DNA from: SZUA-309 sp965233675
GTDB lineage: Bacteria > Pseudomonadota > Gammaproteobacteria > Pseudomonadales > Azotimanducaceae
Direction of reading: 5' to 3'
DNA: 64,000 nucleotides
Assembly (NCBI GenBank): GCA_965233675.1
Contig: OZ247498.1
Coordinates: 1,178,001-1,242,000 of the forward strand
Shown here: positions 25,134-33,650 of the stretch, piece after piece
Layout: each line of letters starts with the position of its first letter
How positions within the stretch are numbered: position 1 is the stretch's first letter
The notes under the pieces: generated by a model
Told to the model about the DNA's origin: nothing
What the model saw: only the letters and a program-made list of their open reading frames with translations
Databases searched by the model: none
Translations under genes and position numbers: made by a program

Positions 25134-27335
25134 TTATCTGCCGGCGGCAGCAGTCGTGCGACTCTCCGTCAGAATTCGCTCCTGCCCGGAGGAGGCGCCT
25201 GACTCCACTCTCGGCAACTGCACCATGATTGCGACGCCGGATCCATCGGCCAGGTTCATGGCGCGGACGAGGCCACCATGGGCCTCGGCAATGATCCGAA
25301 CCACGTAAAGTCCGAGCCCGAAGTGCAGGCGATTCTGCGGGCCGCGATGGCTGACCATGGAGTCGAACAGGGAGCCCTCGGACTGATCCGGCAGGGTCGG
25401 ACCTCGATTGGCCACAGTGATCTGACAGGCACCCCGGTTGGCGTCGAGCTGTACGCGGATCGGACTGTCGCTGCGATGGAAGTCGATGGCGTTGTCGACG
25501 ATCTTGTCCAGCAGTTGCTCGATACGGAAGTCCGAGACCGAGGCGAGCACCGGCCGTCCGGGACCCCGGTAGACGAATTCGGACTCCGGATGCGCAACGC
25601 TGCAGTTGGCCACATAGCTCTGCAGCAGCTGGTCCAGATCGATCACTTCCATGTCTTCCGCTTCAAGGGAATCTTCCAGGTTGGCCGCATCCGCCAGGTT
25701 CTGAACGATGGAGCCGATCCGGGTGACACCGCGTCTGGCGCTGTCCAGATATTTGCTGTCCCGCACATCCGGATTTTCTTCCGCCAGATTGTGCAGGGAG
25801 GTAGCCAGGGTGTTGAGCGGGTTGTTGATCTCGTGGCGCAGCGTTCTCGGCATGTTTTCGAGGAAGGTGTTGTGCTGATGCAGTTTGGACAGCATGTTCG
25901 AAACACTCCGGGCGAGATCGCCGATCTCATCGCCGGCCGTCATCTCGGACTCCAGGAAACTGGTGCGCAGGCGGCCGTATTCGTCGATGGCTTGTGAGGC
26001 CTCCCGGCGCAGATTGCGGATACGCCAGGCAAGGCGTCCGGCGAAGGCCACCAGGGCAATGAAGACGATGAGCAGGCTGGCGATGGACAGGAACACCACC
26101 TGCTCGAGCGCCGAACGCTGGAAGGAGAGGATGTCGTCGATATTCTGCTCCACCACCACGGTGCCGATCACCGAATCGGTGGACACGATAGGATGGGCGG
26201 CCAGAATCACTTCATCTGTCTCCGAGAGGCTGCGGCGGATGGTGATGGGATCACCGGCCAGGGAACTGGCAATCGCTTCGTCCGCCACATTGTCCGGGGT
26301 CGGGCCGATGCCCTGGGGCGGTTCGTATTCCTCGAATGTGGTCAGGAAATGAATGGCCGGCCGCACCTGGTTGAAGAGATCGCGGAACAGGCGGAAGCGG
26401 CCGTCGGTCTCCTCGTTTGCGGTCACCACCAGGCTCGTGCCCGTTTCCGCCCGGACCCGCCGTTGGGCATCGATCACCAGAATTCGAGCGCCGGAGTAGC
26501 CGAGACCCTGGATGATGTTCAGCAGTTCGGGCGAGCGCAGCAGGACCAGGTTGAAGCTTTCCTTGCCCGCAGTCGGCAGGGTCTGTGTGGTGCGGACGAC
26601 GGCTCTGGTATCGGGATCATCCACATCCACGAAACTGATCCCGAAGTAGCGGGAAGAGCCGAGCAGGGCCAGCGGCAGGCGGAATTCGATCTGATAGCCG
26701 CCCTCTACCGGCTGCAGATAACCCTGTACCGTGGACAGTGGATTGCCGTCGGCGGCAAAACGCCAGTCGGCGTCCATGGCATAGGCGGTGGTGACGCCTT
26801 CGCCCGGGAAGGTGATATTGATCCGGCCATCCTCACCATCGGCCCGGATGAAGTCGAGCCGGACATGGTCGGCGTTATCCAGGCGCAGATACTCCGGATC
26901 TCTGAAGATCGCATCCGCGTCCCGAATTTCCATGTAGACGTGCAGCTGACCGCCGCGCTCGCCCAGGAGCAGTTCGAAGTTTCCGTCCGCTGCCGGATTG
27001 TCCGTGCCGAAGGGGATCAGCTGATCTTTGAGTTCATCACCCCAGTCCGATCTGTCGCCATCCAGCCGCACCGGGTTCTGCAGCGGATGCGCATAAAGGG
27101 ACTCGAAATCCTCGATGGTCACCGGCAGATCGTTGAAGAGATCTTCCCGGCCATTGAAGAGGGTGGAAATGCCTTCCGCGGTGAGAAGCTGGGCATGGGA
27201 CTGCCCCTGGATGAGCAGCCGCTCCATCTCGACCAGCTGCCGGTAGCCGAACAGCGGCACGATGAGCAGGGTCAGACCCAGCAGCATCAGCTTGGTGCCG
27301 AGCCGGGGACCGCGAATGGCGCTGAAGAGCTTCAC
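25134..27335 (-). CDS. Membrane sensor histidine kinase, dedicated-sortase type
   Basis: A 733-residue sensor kinase. A transmembrane segment near the N-terminus (LGLTLLIVPLFGYRQL) is followed by a large periplasmic region that includes a CBM9-like beta domain (VRLDGDRSDWGDEL to GISFVDVDDP), a second membrane segment (about 425-445), a HAMP-like linker, the phospho-acceptor TLRHEINNPLNTL, an N box (IVDNAIDFHRSD) and a G box (FGLGLYVVRIIAEAHGG). Length, domain order and partner match the 'proteobacterial dedicated sortase system' kinases (TIGR03785) as I recall them. The start is GTG at 27335, 22 bp after the response regulator stop. No sortase or sortase target is nearby. Confidence 0.85.
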   Translation of the reverse strand: MKLFSAIRGPRLGTKLMLLGLTLLIVPLFGYRQLVEMERLLIQGQSHAQLLTAEGISTLFNGREDLFNDLPVTIEDFESLYAHPLQNPVRLDGDRSDWGDELKDQLIPFGTDNPAADGNFELLLGERGGQLHVYMEIRDADAIFRDPEYLRLDNADHVRLDFIRADGEDGRINITFPGEGVTTAYAMDADWRFAADGNPLSTVQGYLQPVEGGYQIEFRLPLALLGSSRYFGISFVDVDDPDTRAVVRTTQTLPTAGKESFNLVLLRSPELLNIIQGLGYSGARILVIDAQRRVRAETGTSLVVTANEETDGRFRLFRDLFNQVRPAIHFLTTFEEYEPPQGIGPTPDNVADEAIASSLAGDPITIRRSLSETDEVILAAHPIVSTDSVIGTVVVEQNIDDILSFQRSALEQVVFLSIASLLIVFIALVAFAGRLAWRIRNLRREASQAIDEYGRLRTSFLESEMTAGDEIGDLARSVSNMLSKLHQHNTFLENMPRTLRHEINNPLNTLATSLHNLAEENPDVRDSKYLDSARRGVTRIGSIVQNLADAANLEDSLEAEDMEVIDLDQLLQSYVANCSVAHPESEFVYRGPGRPVLASVSDFRIEQLLDKIVDNAIDFHRSDSPIRVQLDANRGACQITVANRGPTLPDQSEGSLFDSMVSHRGPQNRLHFGLGLYVVRIIAEAHGGLVRAMNLADGSGVAIMVQLPRVESGASSGQERILTESRTTAAAGR

Positions 27336-27356
27336 GTCAGTGTGCGCGTCGTCGGC

Positions 27357-28055
27357 TCAGTCGGACCAGCGGTAGCCGAATCCATATTCGCTCTTGATGG
27401 CGGAGAAATCCGGATCGAGCTTTTCGAACTTCTTGCGGATGTTGCGCATGTGCGTGTTGATGGTGTTGTTGGTCACCAGAGATTGCATGGTGGCGTTCAT
27501 CAACGTCTCGTAGGAGACAGCATGGCCCGGCTGGCGGACGAGCTTGGCCAGCATTCTGAATTCAGTGCCGGACAGATCGATCCGCTCACCTTTCCAGGAG
27601 GCGAGCAGGGCATCCTGATCCAGCGTCAGATCGCCGATTTTCTTGGCGGTGGGTGATTCCGCCTGATCCTGTTCCTCCCGGAACTCGTTGATTCTGAGCA
27701 GGCTGGAGATGCGTTCGGCCAGGTAGTCCAGGCTGATCGGTTTGGGCAGGTAGTCCCAGGCCCCGAGCCGCAGGCCGGAGATCTTGTCGATCTCGTCGAT
27801 CCGCTCCGTCAGGAAGATCACCGGGAGGCTCGGCGCTCGGGTGAGGAGATCGCGACAGAGCTGGAAACCACCGTCCACTTCCTCACCGAGAATGATGTCC
27901 AGAATGACCAGGTCAGGCAGGGATTCGTCGATGCCCTCCAGCGCCTCTTCCCGGCTGCCATAGGCGGAAACCTGGTAGCCTTTCTTGGTGATCGCATCCG
28001 TGTAGTTGGCACGCTGATCCGGGTCATCCTCTACGATCGCAATTGTCTTTGCCAT
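27357..28055 (-). CDS. OmpR-type response regulator, dedicated-sortase type
   Basis: A 232-residue regulator with a receiver domain (IAIVEDDPDQR acidic pocket, phospho-acceptor Asp in DLVILDIILG, Lys in YLPKPI) and a C-terminal winged-helix DNA-binding domain (LSGTEFRMLAKLVRQPG, INTHMRNIRKKFEKLD, IKSEYGFGYRW). The ATG at 28055 follows a perfect AGGAGGT ribosome site; the open frame continues upstream without conserved residues. It is the first gene of the operon with the sensor kinase. The sequence resembles the regulator paired with TIGR03785 kinases in marine proteobacteria. Target genes cannot be told from this window. Confidence 0.9.
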   Translation of the reverse strand: MAKTIAIVEDDPDQRANYTDAITKKGYQVSAYGSREEALEGIDESLPDLVILDIILGEEVDGGFQLCRDLLTRAPSLPVIFLTERIDEIDKISGLRLGAWDYLPKPISLDYLAERISSLLRINEFREEQDQAESPTAKKIGDLTLDQDALLASWKGERIDLSGTEFRMLAKLVRQPGHAVSYETLMNATMQSLVTNNTINTHMRNIRKKFEKLDPDFSAIKSEYGFGYRWSD

Positions 28056-28221
28056 CAGCCACTTACCTCCTGGGGTTGGCGCGGATTGTAGCCTGAAAAA
28101 CGAGACTTGGCGCGGGGATGCGATAAGACGGATGTCCCACTCCAGGGTTTCTCCATCAAAACGGCTCAAGGTTCCATTTTTCATGCGAGGCTCGTGCAGT
28201 CCGGTGCGCTCTAATGCGCAC

Positions 28222-28377
28222 ATGAACGTATTCGTGCCTGTATCTGAAGAGTTGATGGATCGGCTGGGGTTGTCGCCGGATGACCTGGTGCCGTTTGAGC
28301 TTGAGTATGAAATCCTGCGGCCGGGGGAAGGCTTCGACCGTCTGGAGGCAGCTACCGAGGCCGCCGTACCCGCCTGA
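28222..28377 (+). CDS. Small acidic protein, 51 aa
   Basis: A short frame MNVFVPVSEELMDRLGLSPDD followed by LVPFELEYEILRPG, ending in AAVPA. The composition (strand, helix, then strand; acidic) looks like a folded miniprotein rather than chance, and the start ATG at 28222 excludes an unlikely leader. It lies between the divergent regulator and pnuC on the plus strand, 90 bp before the pnuC start. I do not know its function. No good Shine-Dalgarno is visible. Confidence 0.5.
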   Translation: MNVFVPVSEELMDRLGLSPDDLVPFELEYEILRPGEGFDRLEAATEAAVPA

Positions 28378-28467
28378 CCCACATCAACGGATCTTTTGGC
28401 GCTTGCCGGGAAAGCCGTTAAGGTACGGCGATCCTGACATGCCCGGTGCGGGCGCGAGCGTATCTTT

Positions 28468-29112
28468 TTGACCGAACTGTTTTCGATCCTCTGGCAGACA
28501 CTGGCGGCGATGGCCTGGCTGGAATTCACCGGCCTCGTCTCCGGACTCCTCTGTGTGTGGTTGCTGATCCGGCAGAATGTCTGGACGTTTCCGATCGGGC
28601 TCGTCTATTCGGTGGTTTCGGTGGCCGTGTTCGTCGAAGCGAAGCTCTATGCGGACGTGCTGCTGTCCGGCTACTACGTGCTGATGAATGCTTACGGCTG
28701 GTATTACTGGCTGTATGGGGGCGTGCGATCGACGGCAGACGTGCTGCCGGTGACACGGACACCCGGACAGACCGGCTGGATTCTGGCGGGCATCACGGCA
28801 GTCGCAATCGCGGCGATGGGCTGGTTCTTCGATACCCGGACCGATGCGGACTTTCCCTACTGGGACAGCGCCACCACCTGCATGAGTTTCGCCGCCATGT
28901 GGATGACGGCCCGCAAGTACATTGAAAACTGGATCGTCTGGCTGCTGGTGGATGTGATTGCAACAGCCATCTATTACGTGAAGGGTATCCACTTCTACGC
29001 CGTTCTATATGGCGTTTACCTTGGTATGGCAATCATGGGCTGGCGGGCATGGCAGCTGACGATGATGAAGCAATCGATGGGGCCAACGCGTCCTGTCGAA
29101 TCCTCTGCCTGA
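28468..29112 (+). CDS. pnuC: PnuC nicotinamide riboside transporter
   Basis: A 214-residue polytopic membrane protein of the PnuC family, facilitating uptake of nicotinamide riboside, which is trapped by phosphorylation. About seven hydrophobic segments are present, and the ligand-binding aromatic motifs are recognisable: NVWTFPIGLVYS and YGWYYWLYG in the first half, VDVIATAIYYVKG in the second. It starts with TTG at 28468 and has no ATG that keeps the first helix. It overlaps the downstream NadR-like kinase by 64 bp, which makes the pair a compact NAD-salvage unit. I looked for a TPP- or NAD-type riboswitch in the 90-bp leader and did not find one. Confidence 0.9.
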   Translation: MTELFSILWQTLAAMAWLEFTGLVSGLLCVWLLIRQNVWTFPIGLVYSVVSVAVFVEAKLYADVLLSGYYVLMNAYGWYYWLYGGVRSTADVLPVTRTPGQTGWILAGITAVAIAAMGWFFDTRTDADFPYWDSATTCMSFAAMWMTARKYIENWIVWLLVDVIATAIYYVKGIHFYAVLYGVYLGMAIMGWRAWQLTMMKQSMGPTRPVESSA

Positions 29113-29627
29113 CGGGCCCGGAGTCTTCAGGCAAAACCACGCTGGCCGAGGTGCTGGCGAAGCGCTATGGCGGGCGGCTGGTCCCTGAGGTGGCCCGATC
29201 CTATCTCCAGGGTCGTGATCATTACGATGCAGACGATCTGCTTGAAATCGCACGGCTGCAGGTGGCGGCGGAGGCGGAGGCCATTGCCGAAACGGCGGGA
29301 GAAGCGGATGGCTTGGTGGTGTGCGATACGGATCTGCTGGTGATTCGGGTCTGGTGGGAGGAGAAGTTCGGCCCGTTGCCCGGGGAGCTGATCCAATTGG
29401 AGATGAACCGCTCACCCCGTGCTTATCTGCTGACGCGGCCGGATCTGCCCTGGCAGCCGGATCCCCTTCGGGAGAATCCGACGGATCGGGCGCGACTCTT
29501 TCAGCGCTATCTTTTTCTGCTCGACGAAGGTCCTCATGCCTATGCGATCGTCGAAGGACGGGGCGATGACAGAACGGACTGTGCGCATGCCGCCCTGGAT
29601 AATCTGTTGCCCGGGATGTCAGTCTGA
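29049..29627 (+). CDS. NadR-like nicotinamide riboside kinase (P-loop ATPase)
   Basis: A 192-residue P-loop kinase matching the C-terminal ribosylnicotinamide kinase domain of NadR. Walker A is LTGPESSGKTTLAE (about residues 21-34); RLVPEVARSYL and CDTDLLVIRVWWEEKFG are typical of the family, as is YLLTRPDLPWQPDPLRENP with its adenine-proximal loop. The NMN adenylyltransferase and helix-turn-helix parts of full NadR are absent, so this is a standalone kinase. The ATG at 29049 lies inside pnuC; the two are a transport-and-phosphorylate pair for NAD salvage. Its 3' end overlaps the convergent kinase gene by 9 bp. Confidence 0.88.
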   Translation: MAADDDEAIDGANASCRILCLTGPESSGKTTLAEVLAKRYGGRLVPEVARSYLQGRDHYDADDLLEIARLQVAAEAEAIAETAGEADGLVVCDTDLLVIRVWWEEKFGPLPGELIQLEMNRSPRAYLLTRPDLPWQPDPLRENPTDRARLFQRYLFLLDEGPHAYAIVEGRGDDRTDCAHAALDNLLPGMSV

Positions 29628-30461
29628 GAATGCCGCCAGTCGATCGGCGGCGGTGTCGATCTGCACCTGGATCTCTTCCCGCTCGTTGCCATGGGACCGC
29701 TCAGACCAGGCCCAGGCGAACTCACGGAGCCAGAATGCGCTGAGGCATTGCTCGAGTCGTGATTCCGTGACCGGATCCTGGGTCCAGAGCGATATCAGAC
29801 GGGCGAGTGAGTTCTCGTCAAACGAGCCGTCCGCCACGGTCAGACCTTCATGCAGGGTGATCAGATCAAACAGAGGGTCATTGCGGCCGTACCATTCCCA
29901 ATCCAGGGTCACCCAGCGACCGGGCTCTGACTGGATGATGTTCCAGGGGTTCAGGTCGTTGTGGCAGGTGGTGATGAACGCCGGCTGCCAGGTGCGTTCT
30001 GCGATTCGTGCCACGTATCCGGGTACGGAGTCTGCGCTGAGATAGGTCCGGGCCAGAAACAGGGGATCGTAAGCGCGGGTGCTTCCTGGCAGGGCCTCGT
30101 GAAATGGCTTCAGGTAGCTGGCAATGGCCTCCAGACCGGGTGGCGAATCCGCCAGCAGTTCGCCGGGTTCGAAGCGCGTGAGCATATGTCCGGTCCCGGT
30201 GTCGTAAGCGACGAGTTCGGGTGTGGTGATCCCGGCTACCGGCTGGCGATAAAAGTCCCGCTCCAGGGCGCGGTCCACAAACGGGCGGGATCGATTCGTG
30301 ACTCGGAGAACATAGGTGGATCCCAGATAGTCGAACCTGAAATTCTCGTTGCTGTAGCCGCCGGGCAGATAGTCGAATACCACATCGCCAGCCGCGACAG
30401 GCTGCTGCAGCAACGCCTCGATGATGTGGATCAGATGATCGACGGATTCCGGAATTTTCAT
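29619..30461 (-). CDS. Choline-kinase/APH-family phosphotransferase
   Basis: A 280-residue kinase of the aminoglycoside phosphotransferase/choline kinase fold. The catalytic loop is CHNDLNPWNII (HxDxxxxN) near residue 180, and the metal-binding TLDWEWYGRNDPLFDL follows. The N-terminal GGYSNENFRF and YVLRV with the ATP-binding Arg/Lys match choline/thiamine kinases. Possible substrates are choline, ethanolamine, thiamine or an amino sugar; nothing nearby decides. It starts at the ATG at 30461 and is followed closely upstream by the VanZ gene on the same strand (20 bp), so they may be cotranscribed. Confidence 0.82.
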   Translation of the reverse strand: MKIPESVDHLIHIIEALLQQPVAAGDVVFDYLPGGYSNENFRFDYLGSTYVLRVTNRSRPFVDRALERDFYRQPVAGITTPELVAYDTGTGHMLTRFEPGELLADSPPGLEAIASYLKPFHEALPGSTRAYDPLFLARTYLSADSVPGYVARIAERTWQPAFITTCHNDLNPWNIIQSEPGRWVTLDWEWYGRNDPLFDLITLHEGLTVADGSFDENSLARLISLWTQDPVTESRLEQCLSAFWLREFAWAWSERSHGNEREEIQVQIDTAADRLAAFSD

Positions 30462-30480
30462 TTCAACGTTCTGGCGCGAA

Positions 30481-31398
30481 TTACTTGAGCGTGATGCTGT
30501 GCAGAATAATCGAATCAGAGTGCGCAGCGCCGCTGTAAATGGCGATCACGGCCATCCGGCCAGTGTCCAGCTGGCGCCCTTTGGGGGCGTTCTCGATCTC
30601 GGTCAGCGGCACCTGGAATTGTGCGCGTTCACCTGGTTCAAGCATCTGTTCGAAATTGAAGCGGTCGTCCCAGTGGGCGGAGCCTGTCTGATCCCGCAGG
30701 TGCATCTCGAATCGGAAACGGGTCGATGATGGATTTTCCACGTCGAGCATCAGGCAGTCGTGGCCGGTCCAGTCGGGCTCGAAACCGGTCAATGCGATCC
30801 CCGGGATTCCGCCACCCACGAGGCGTAGATGCAGCCCATCGTCCAGCCAGGTTGTCTCTATATCGGGACCTGACCGGAGTGGGGTTATTCGGGGGTTGGC
30901 GGACGACATCCCCCCGTCGAGCAGCACGGGAAACCAGCGCGCCTGTTGGATCACACGATTGAGTGAGAGCGAAACGGGTGCCACCACGGTTGCCATCAGA
31001 ATCAGTGCCGCCAGGAGAACGTACGGCCCGCGCCGGGGCTGCCGATCTGATGGCCGGACGATGAGTTTCCAGACGGCAAAACCCAGCAGCACACCGAGCA
31101 GGTTCCCGGAGAGATCGACGAGTGAAAAGCCGTTGTACACTATGGCTTCCAGCAGCTCGGCGCTAAGGGCGAGCAGGAGCAATGCCAGAAGCGATGCTGG
31201 TAGCCGACTGCCCGCTATTGCACCGGCGGGCTGAAACAGCGTCAGCCAGCCGAAGGCGAGCAGACCGAACAGCAGTGCATGTGTGGCATTTCTGAGTGTC
31301 ATGCCGAGTTCCGAGTCAGAGAGAAGGGGTATCTGAATCGACAGGGCAACGAGCATCGCCAGGGAGAGAGCGATCAGAGCGGAAATCTTGAATGTCAC
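30481..31398 (-). CDS. VanZ-like membrane protein with C-terminal beta domain
   Basis: A 305-residue protein. The first 140 residues hold four membrane segments with VanZ-family marks: the NATHALLFGLLAFGWL helix and ALSAELLEAIVYNGFSLVD followed by LSGNLLGVLLGF. A fifth membrane segment (residues about 150-170) leads to a 135-residue C-terminal domain of alternating strands (GLHLRLVGGG, FRFEMHLRDQTG, RAQFQVPLTEI) that looks like a carbohydrate-binding-type beta sandwich. I place the start at the GTG at 31398; the open frame further upstream is hydrophilic and overlaps the divergent VWA gene. VanZ proteins are linked to glycopeptide resistance and envelope stability; here the role is unknown. 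Confidence 0.75.
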   Translation of the reverse strand: MTFKISALIALSLAMLVALSIQIPLLSDSELGMTLRNATHALLFGLLAFGWLTLFQPAGAIAGSRLPASLLALLLLALSAELLEAIVYNGFSLVDLSGNLLGVLLGFAVWKLIVRPSDRQPRRGPYVLLAALILMATVVAPVSLSLNRVIQQARWFPVLLDGGMSSANPRITPLRSGPDIETTWLDDGLHLRLVGGGIPGIALTGFEPDWTGHDCLMLDVENPSSTRFRFEMHLRDQTGSAHWDDRFNFEQMLEPGERAQFQVPLTEIENAPKGRQLDTGRMAVIAIYSGAAHSDSIILHSITLK

Positions 31399-31479
31399 AG
31401 CAGCTTCGAAGGCCCTCGGGTCAGCGCGGCCATCCTCGCAATTCGCCGGGGTGGCCACAAGCGGCGAAATGAGGGAACT

Positions 31480-32850
31480 GTGAGCGCCAGCGCCGGATTC
31501 GAGATCACGCTCACCCGATTCGTGCACGCGCTTCGGAGCGCCGAACTGCCGGTTTCCCCGGCCGAAACCCTCGATGGATACCAGGTGGTGCAGCACGTGG
31601 GTATTGCGGATCCGATACTGCTGGAGAACGCACTGGCCCTCACGCTGGCAAAGAGCGTGGATGAGAAGGCGCAATTTGCCGAGTGTTTCCAGCGATTTTT
31701 TCATCAACTGGCGTTCCAGGAACCGGCGAAGCGCGCCCTGTTGCGGTCGGTGGAGCCGGATGCATTGCTGGAAAGCGTTGCGATGACTAATAACGGGACG
31801 CTTACCAGCGTCATTCGCGCCATCCTCAAAGGCGAACTCGACGCGGTCGTCTGGCGGGTTCAATCAGAAGCGGAGCGCCTGGACCTGGATGGGATGCAGA
31901 CCCTGCGTGACAAGTCCCGCTACGTCAGCGCCATCGCCCGCACGCTCGGTGTGGAGGATTTGGAACGATTGATCACCGGTGCTGAATCCCTGCCCGCCGA
32001 TCATCTGGCCGCACTGCGCTATCTCCGGCAATACATACAGGCCCAGGTGCGCGAGTACGTGGATGGTCAATACGCCCTCACGGTGGACGCATCGGGTAAG
32101 CGCACGCTGCTGGAGGCGGCGCTGAGGAGCAATCTGGATCAGTTGCAACCGGACTACTACGGGGAAGTAGACCGGGTCGTCGCCAAACTGGCCGACCGGC
32201 TGGCTCAGCAGCACCGCCGTCGTCGGAAGAAAGCACAGCGCGGTGTGCTCGATCTGAAACACACGCTTCGTGAGAATGTTGCTTACGACGGTGCCCTGTT
32301 CAATCTCAGGTGGCGGACGAAGCGGATAGAGAAGTCGAGTGTTTACATTGTCTGTGACGTGAGTAATTCCGTGGCGAGCATTGCCCGGTTTCTCCTGCTG
32401 TTCCTGCATGGCCTCACGGAGGTTCTGCCCCAGGTGCGCGCCTTTGCGTTTTCAAACCGCTGCGGGGAGATCACAGAGCAGTTCCGGGCGCACGCCCAGG
32501 CGCGCGCGGTGGAGGAGGCGATGTTCGACTGGGGCAAGGGGGCGACCGACTATGGCAGGGCATTGCTGGATTTCCGGGAACTGGTGCATCAGGACCTGGA
32601 TCATCGAAGCACGCTGATTTTCCTGGGTGATGCCCGGGGCAACTACTATGACCCCAGGGTAGAGGTGCTCAAGCACCTGAGCCAGCGAGTGAAACAGGTG
32701 TTCTGGTTGAATCCGGAAACCCGGGATCGCTGGGGAGAAGGTGATTCGGACATGCGGCGATATGCGGCGCATTGTCTGCGGGTGGATGTGTGCCGGGGAT
32801 TGAAGGACATCGAGCGGTTTGCGGACCGGTTGCTGACAGCCACCCGCTGA
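31480..32850 (+). CDS. CoxE-type VWA domain protein
   Basis: A 456-residue protein of the CoxE-like VWA family, which works with MoxR-type AAA+ ATPases in cofactor insertion or metal-centre assembly. The N-terminal half is helical (TRFVHALRSAELPVSPAETL is the usual start). The C-terminal VWA domain has a MIDAS motif DVSNSV, a Thr in the GKGATDYGRAL stretch, and LIFLGDARGNYY. The GTG at 31480 is preceded by GAGGGAAC. No MoxR ATPase lies beside it in the window, so the partner must be elsewhere. It is convergent with the sirtuin (13 bp between stops). Confidence 0.82.
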   Translation: MSASAGFEITLTRFVHALRSAELPVSPAETLDGYQVVQHVGIADPILLENALALTLAKSVDEKAQFAECFQRFFHQLAFQEPAKRALLRSVEPDALLESVAMTNNGTLTSVIRAILKGELDAVVWRVQSEAERLDLDGMQTLRDKSRYVSAIARTLGVEDLERLITGAESLPADHLAALRYLRQYIQAQVREYVDGQYALTVDASGKRTLLEAALRSNLDQLQPDYYGEVDRVVAKLADRLAQQHRRRRKKAQRGVLDLKHTLRENVAYDGALFNLRWRTKRIEKSSVYIVCDVSNSVASIARFLLLFLHGLTEVLPQVRAFAFSNRCGEITEQFRAHAQARAVEEAMFDWGKGATDYGRALLDFRELVHQDLDHRSTLIFLGDARGNYYDPRVEVLKHLSQRVKQVFWLNPETRDRWGEGDSDMRRYAAHCLRVDVCRGLKDIERFADRLLTATR

Positions 32851-32863
32851 GCAGCAATCCCGG

Positions 32864-33619
32864 TCAGTTGATCCCTGCGAGATAGGAAAGCGTGGGCCCG
32901 ATCTCACCGTGATGGACCACGTCTGCAATTCTGTCCAGTGGCGTTTCCTCCCGGTTGAGAATGGCGAGTTTGGCGCCCAGCTGTTTCGCATACTCCGGAA
33001 ATCCGGCAGCCGGATAGACGATGAGGGTAGAGCCGGTGGCGATCATCAGATCGCATCGTTCCGTCATGACCTGCGCCCGGCGCATGGCGTCCTCCGGCAT
33101 GGCCTGGCCAAAGGAGATGGTTGCGGATTTGATGATGCCCCCGCAGCGTGAGCAGGGATCGATACGATCCTGCAGTTCGAACTGTTGCTTCAGATCCGCG
33201 AGCTCGTAGCGCATCTCGCAGCTGAGGCACTTTGCATAACTTGAATTGCCGTGGAGCTCTATCACCTGCTCGTCGGGGATCCCTGAATTCTGGTGCAGGT
33301 TGTCCACATTCTGAGTGATGACGCCCGCGCACTTGCCCATCTCGACCAGCCTGGCGATGGCCAGGTGACCTTTGTTCGGGTCGGCACCTGTAAAATTCAT
33401 CTCGCCGGAAAACTTACGTCGCCACTGTTCTCTACGCGCATCCTCGTTCTTGAGAAATTCTTCGAAGTAGATGGGCTTCATCTTCTCCCAGATACCAGTG
33501 CCCTGGCTGCGGAAATCGGGGATGCCGGACTCGGTGCTGATTCCCGCGCCTGTGAAGAAGACGATATTGCTGGCGGCGTCAATCAGCTTCTGGAACGTTT
33601 CTAGATCATCGTGATTCAT
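32864..33619 (-). CDS. Sir2-family NAD-dependent protein deacylase
   Basis: A 251-residue sirtuin that removes acyl groups from lysine using NAD. NAD-binding GAGISTESGIPDFRS, catalytic QNVDNLHQNSG with the active-site His in ELHGNSS, and a zinc ribbon with CLSCEMR and CSRCGG are all present. It lies 31 bp downstream of the tandem hydrolase on the same strand, so it may be the last gene of the aminoacyl-carrier operon, or have its own promoter in that gap. The class is bacterial CobB-like; its substrate is not determined. Confidence in function is high, in operon membership low. Confidence 0.92.
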   Translation of the reverse strand: MNHDDLETFQKLIDAASNIVFFTGAGISTESGIPDFRSQGTGIWEKMKPIYFEEFLKNEDARREQWRRKFSGEMNFTGADPNKGHLAIARLVEMGKCAGVITQNVDNLHQNSGIPDEQVIELHGNSSYAKCLSCEMRYELADLKQQFELQDRIDPCSRCGGIIKSATISFGQAMPEDAMRRAQVMTERCDLMIATGSTLIVYPAAGFPEYAKQLGAKLAILNREETPLDRIADVVHHGEIGPTLSYLAGIN

Positions 33620-33650
33620 CGCTTGATCAAACGAGGTTGCCGGTCGACTG

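Noticed and set aside
26193..27656. A long plus-strand frame opposite the histidine kinase and regulator
   Set aside because: Antisense shadow; the kinase and regulator motifs on the minus strand are intact and complete.
28378..28467. A possible TPP or NAD riboswitch in the pnuC leader
   Set aside because: None of the conserved TPP core pieces (CUGAGA, ACCUGAU-type) or a recognisable NAD-type structure was seen in these 90 bp.
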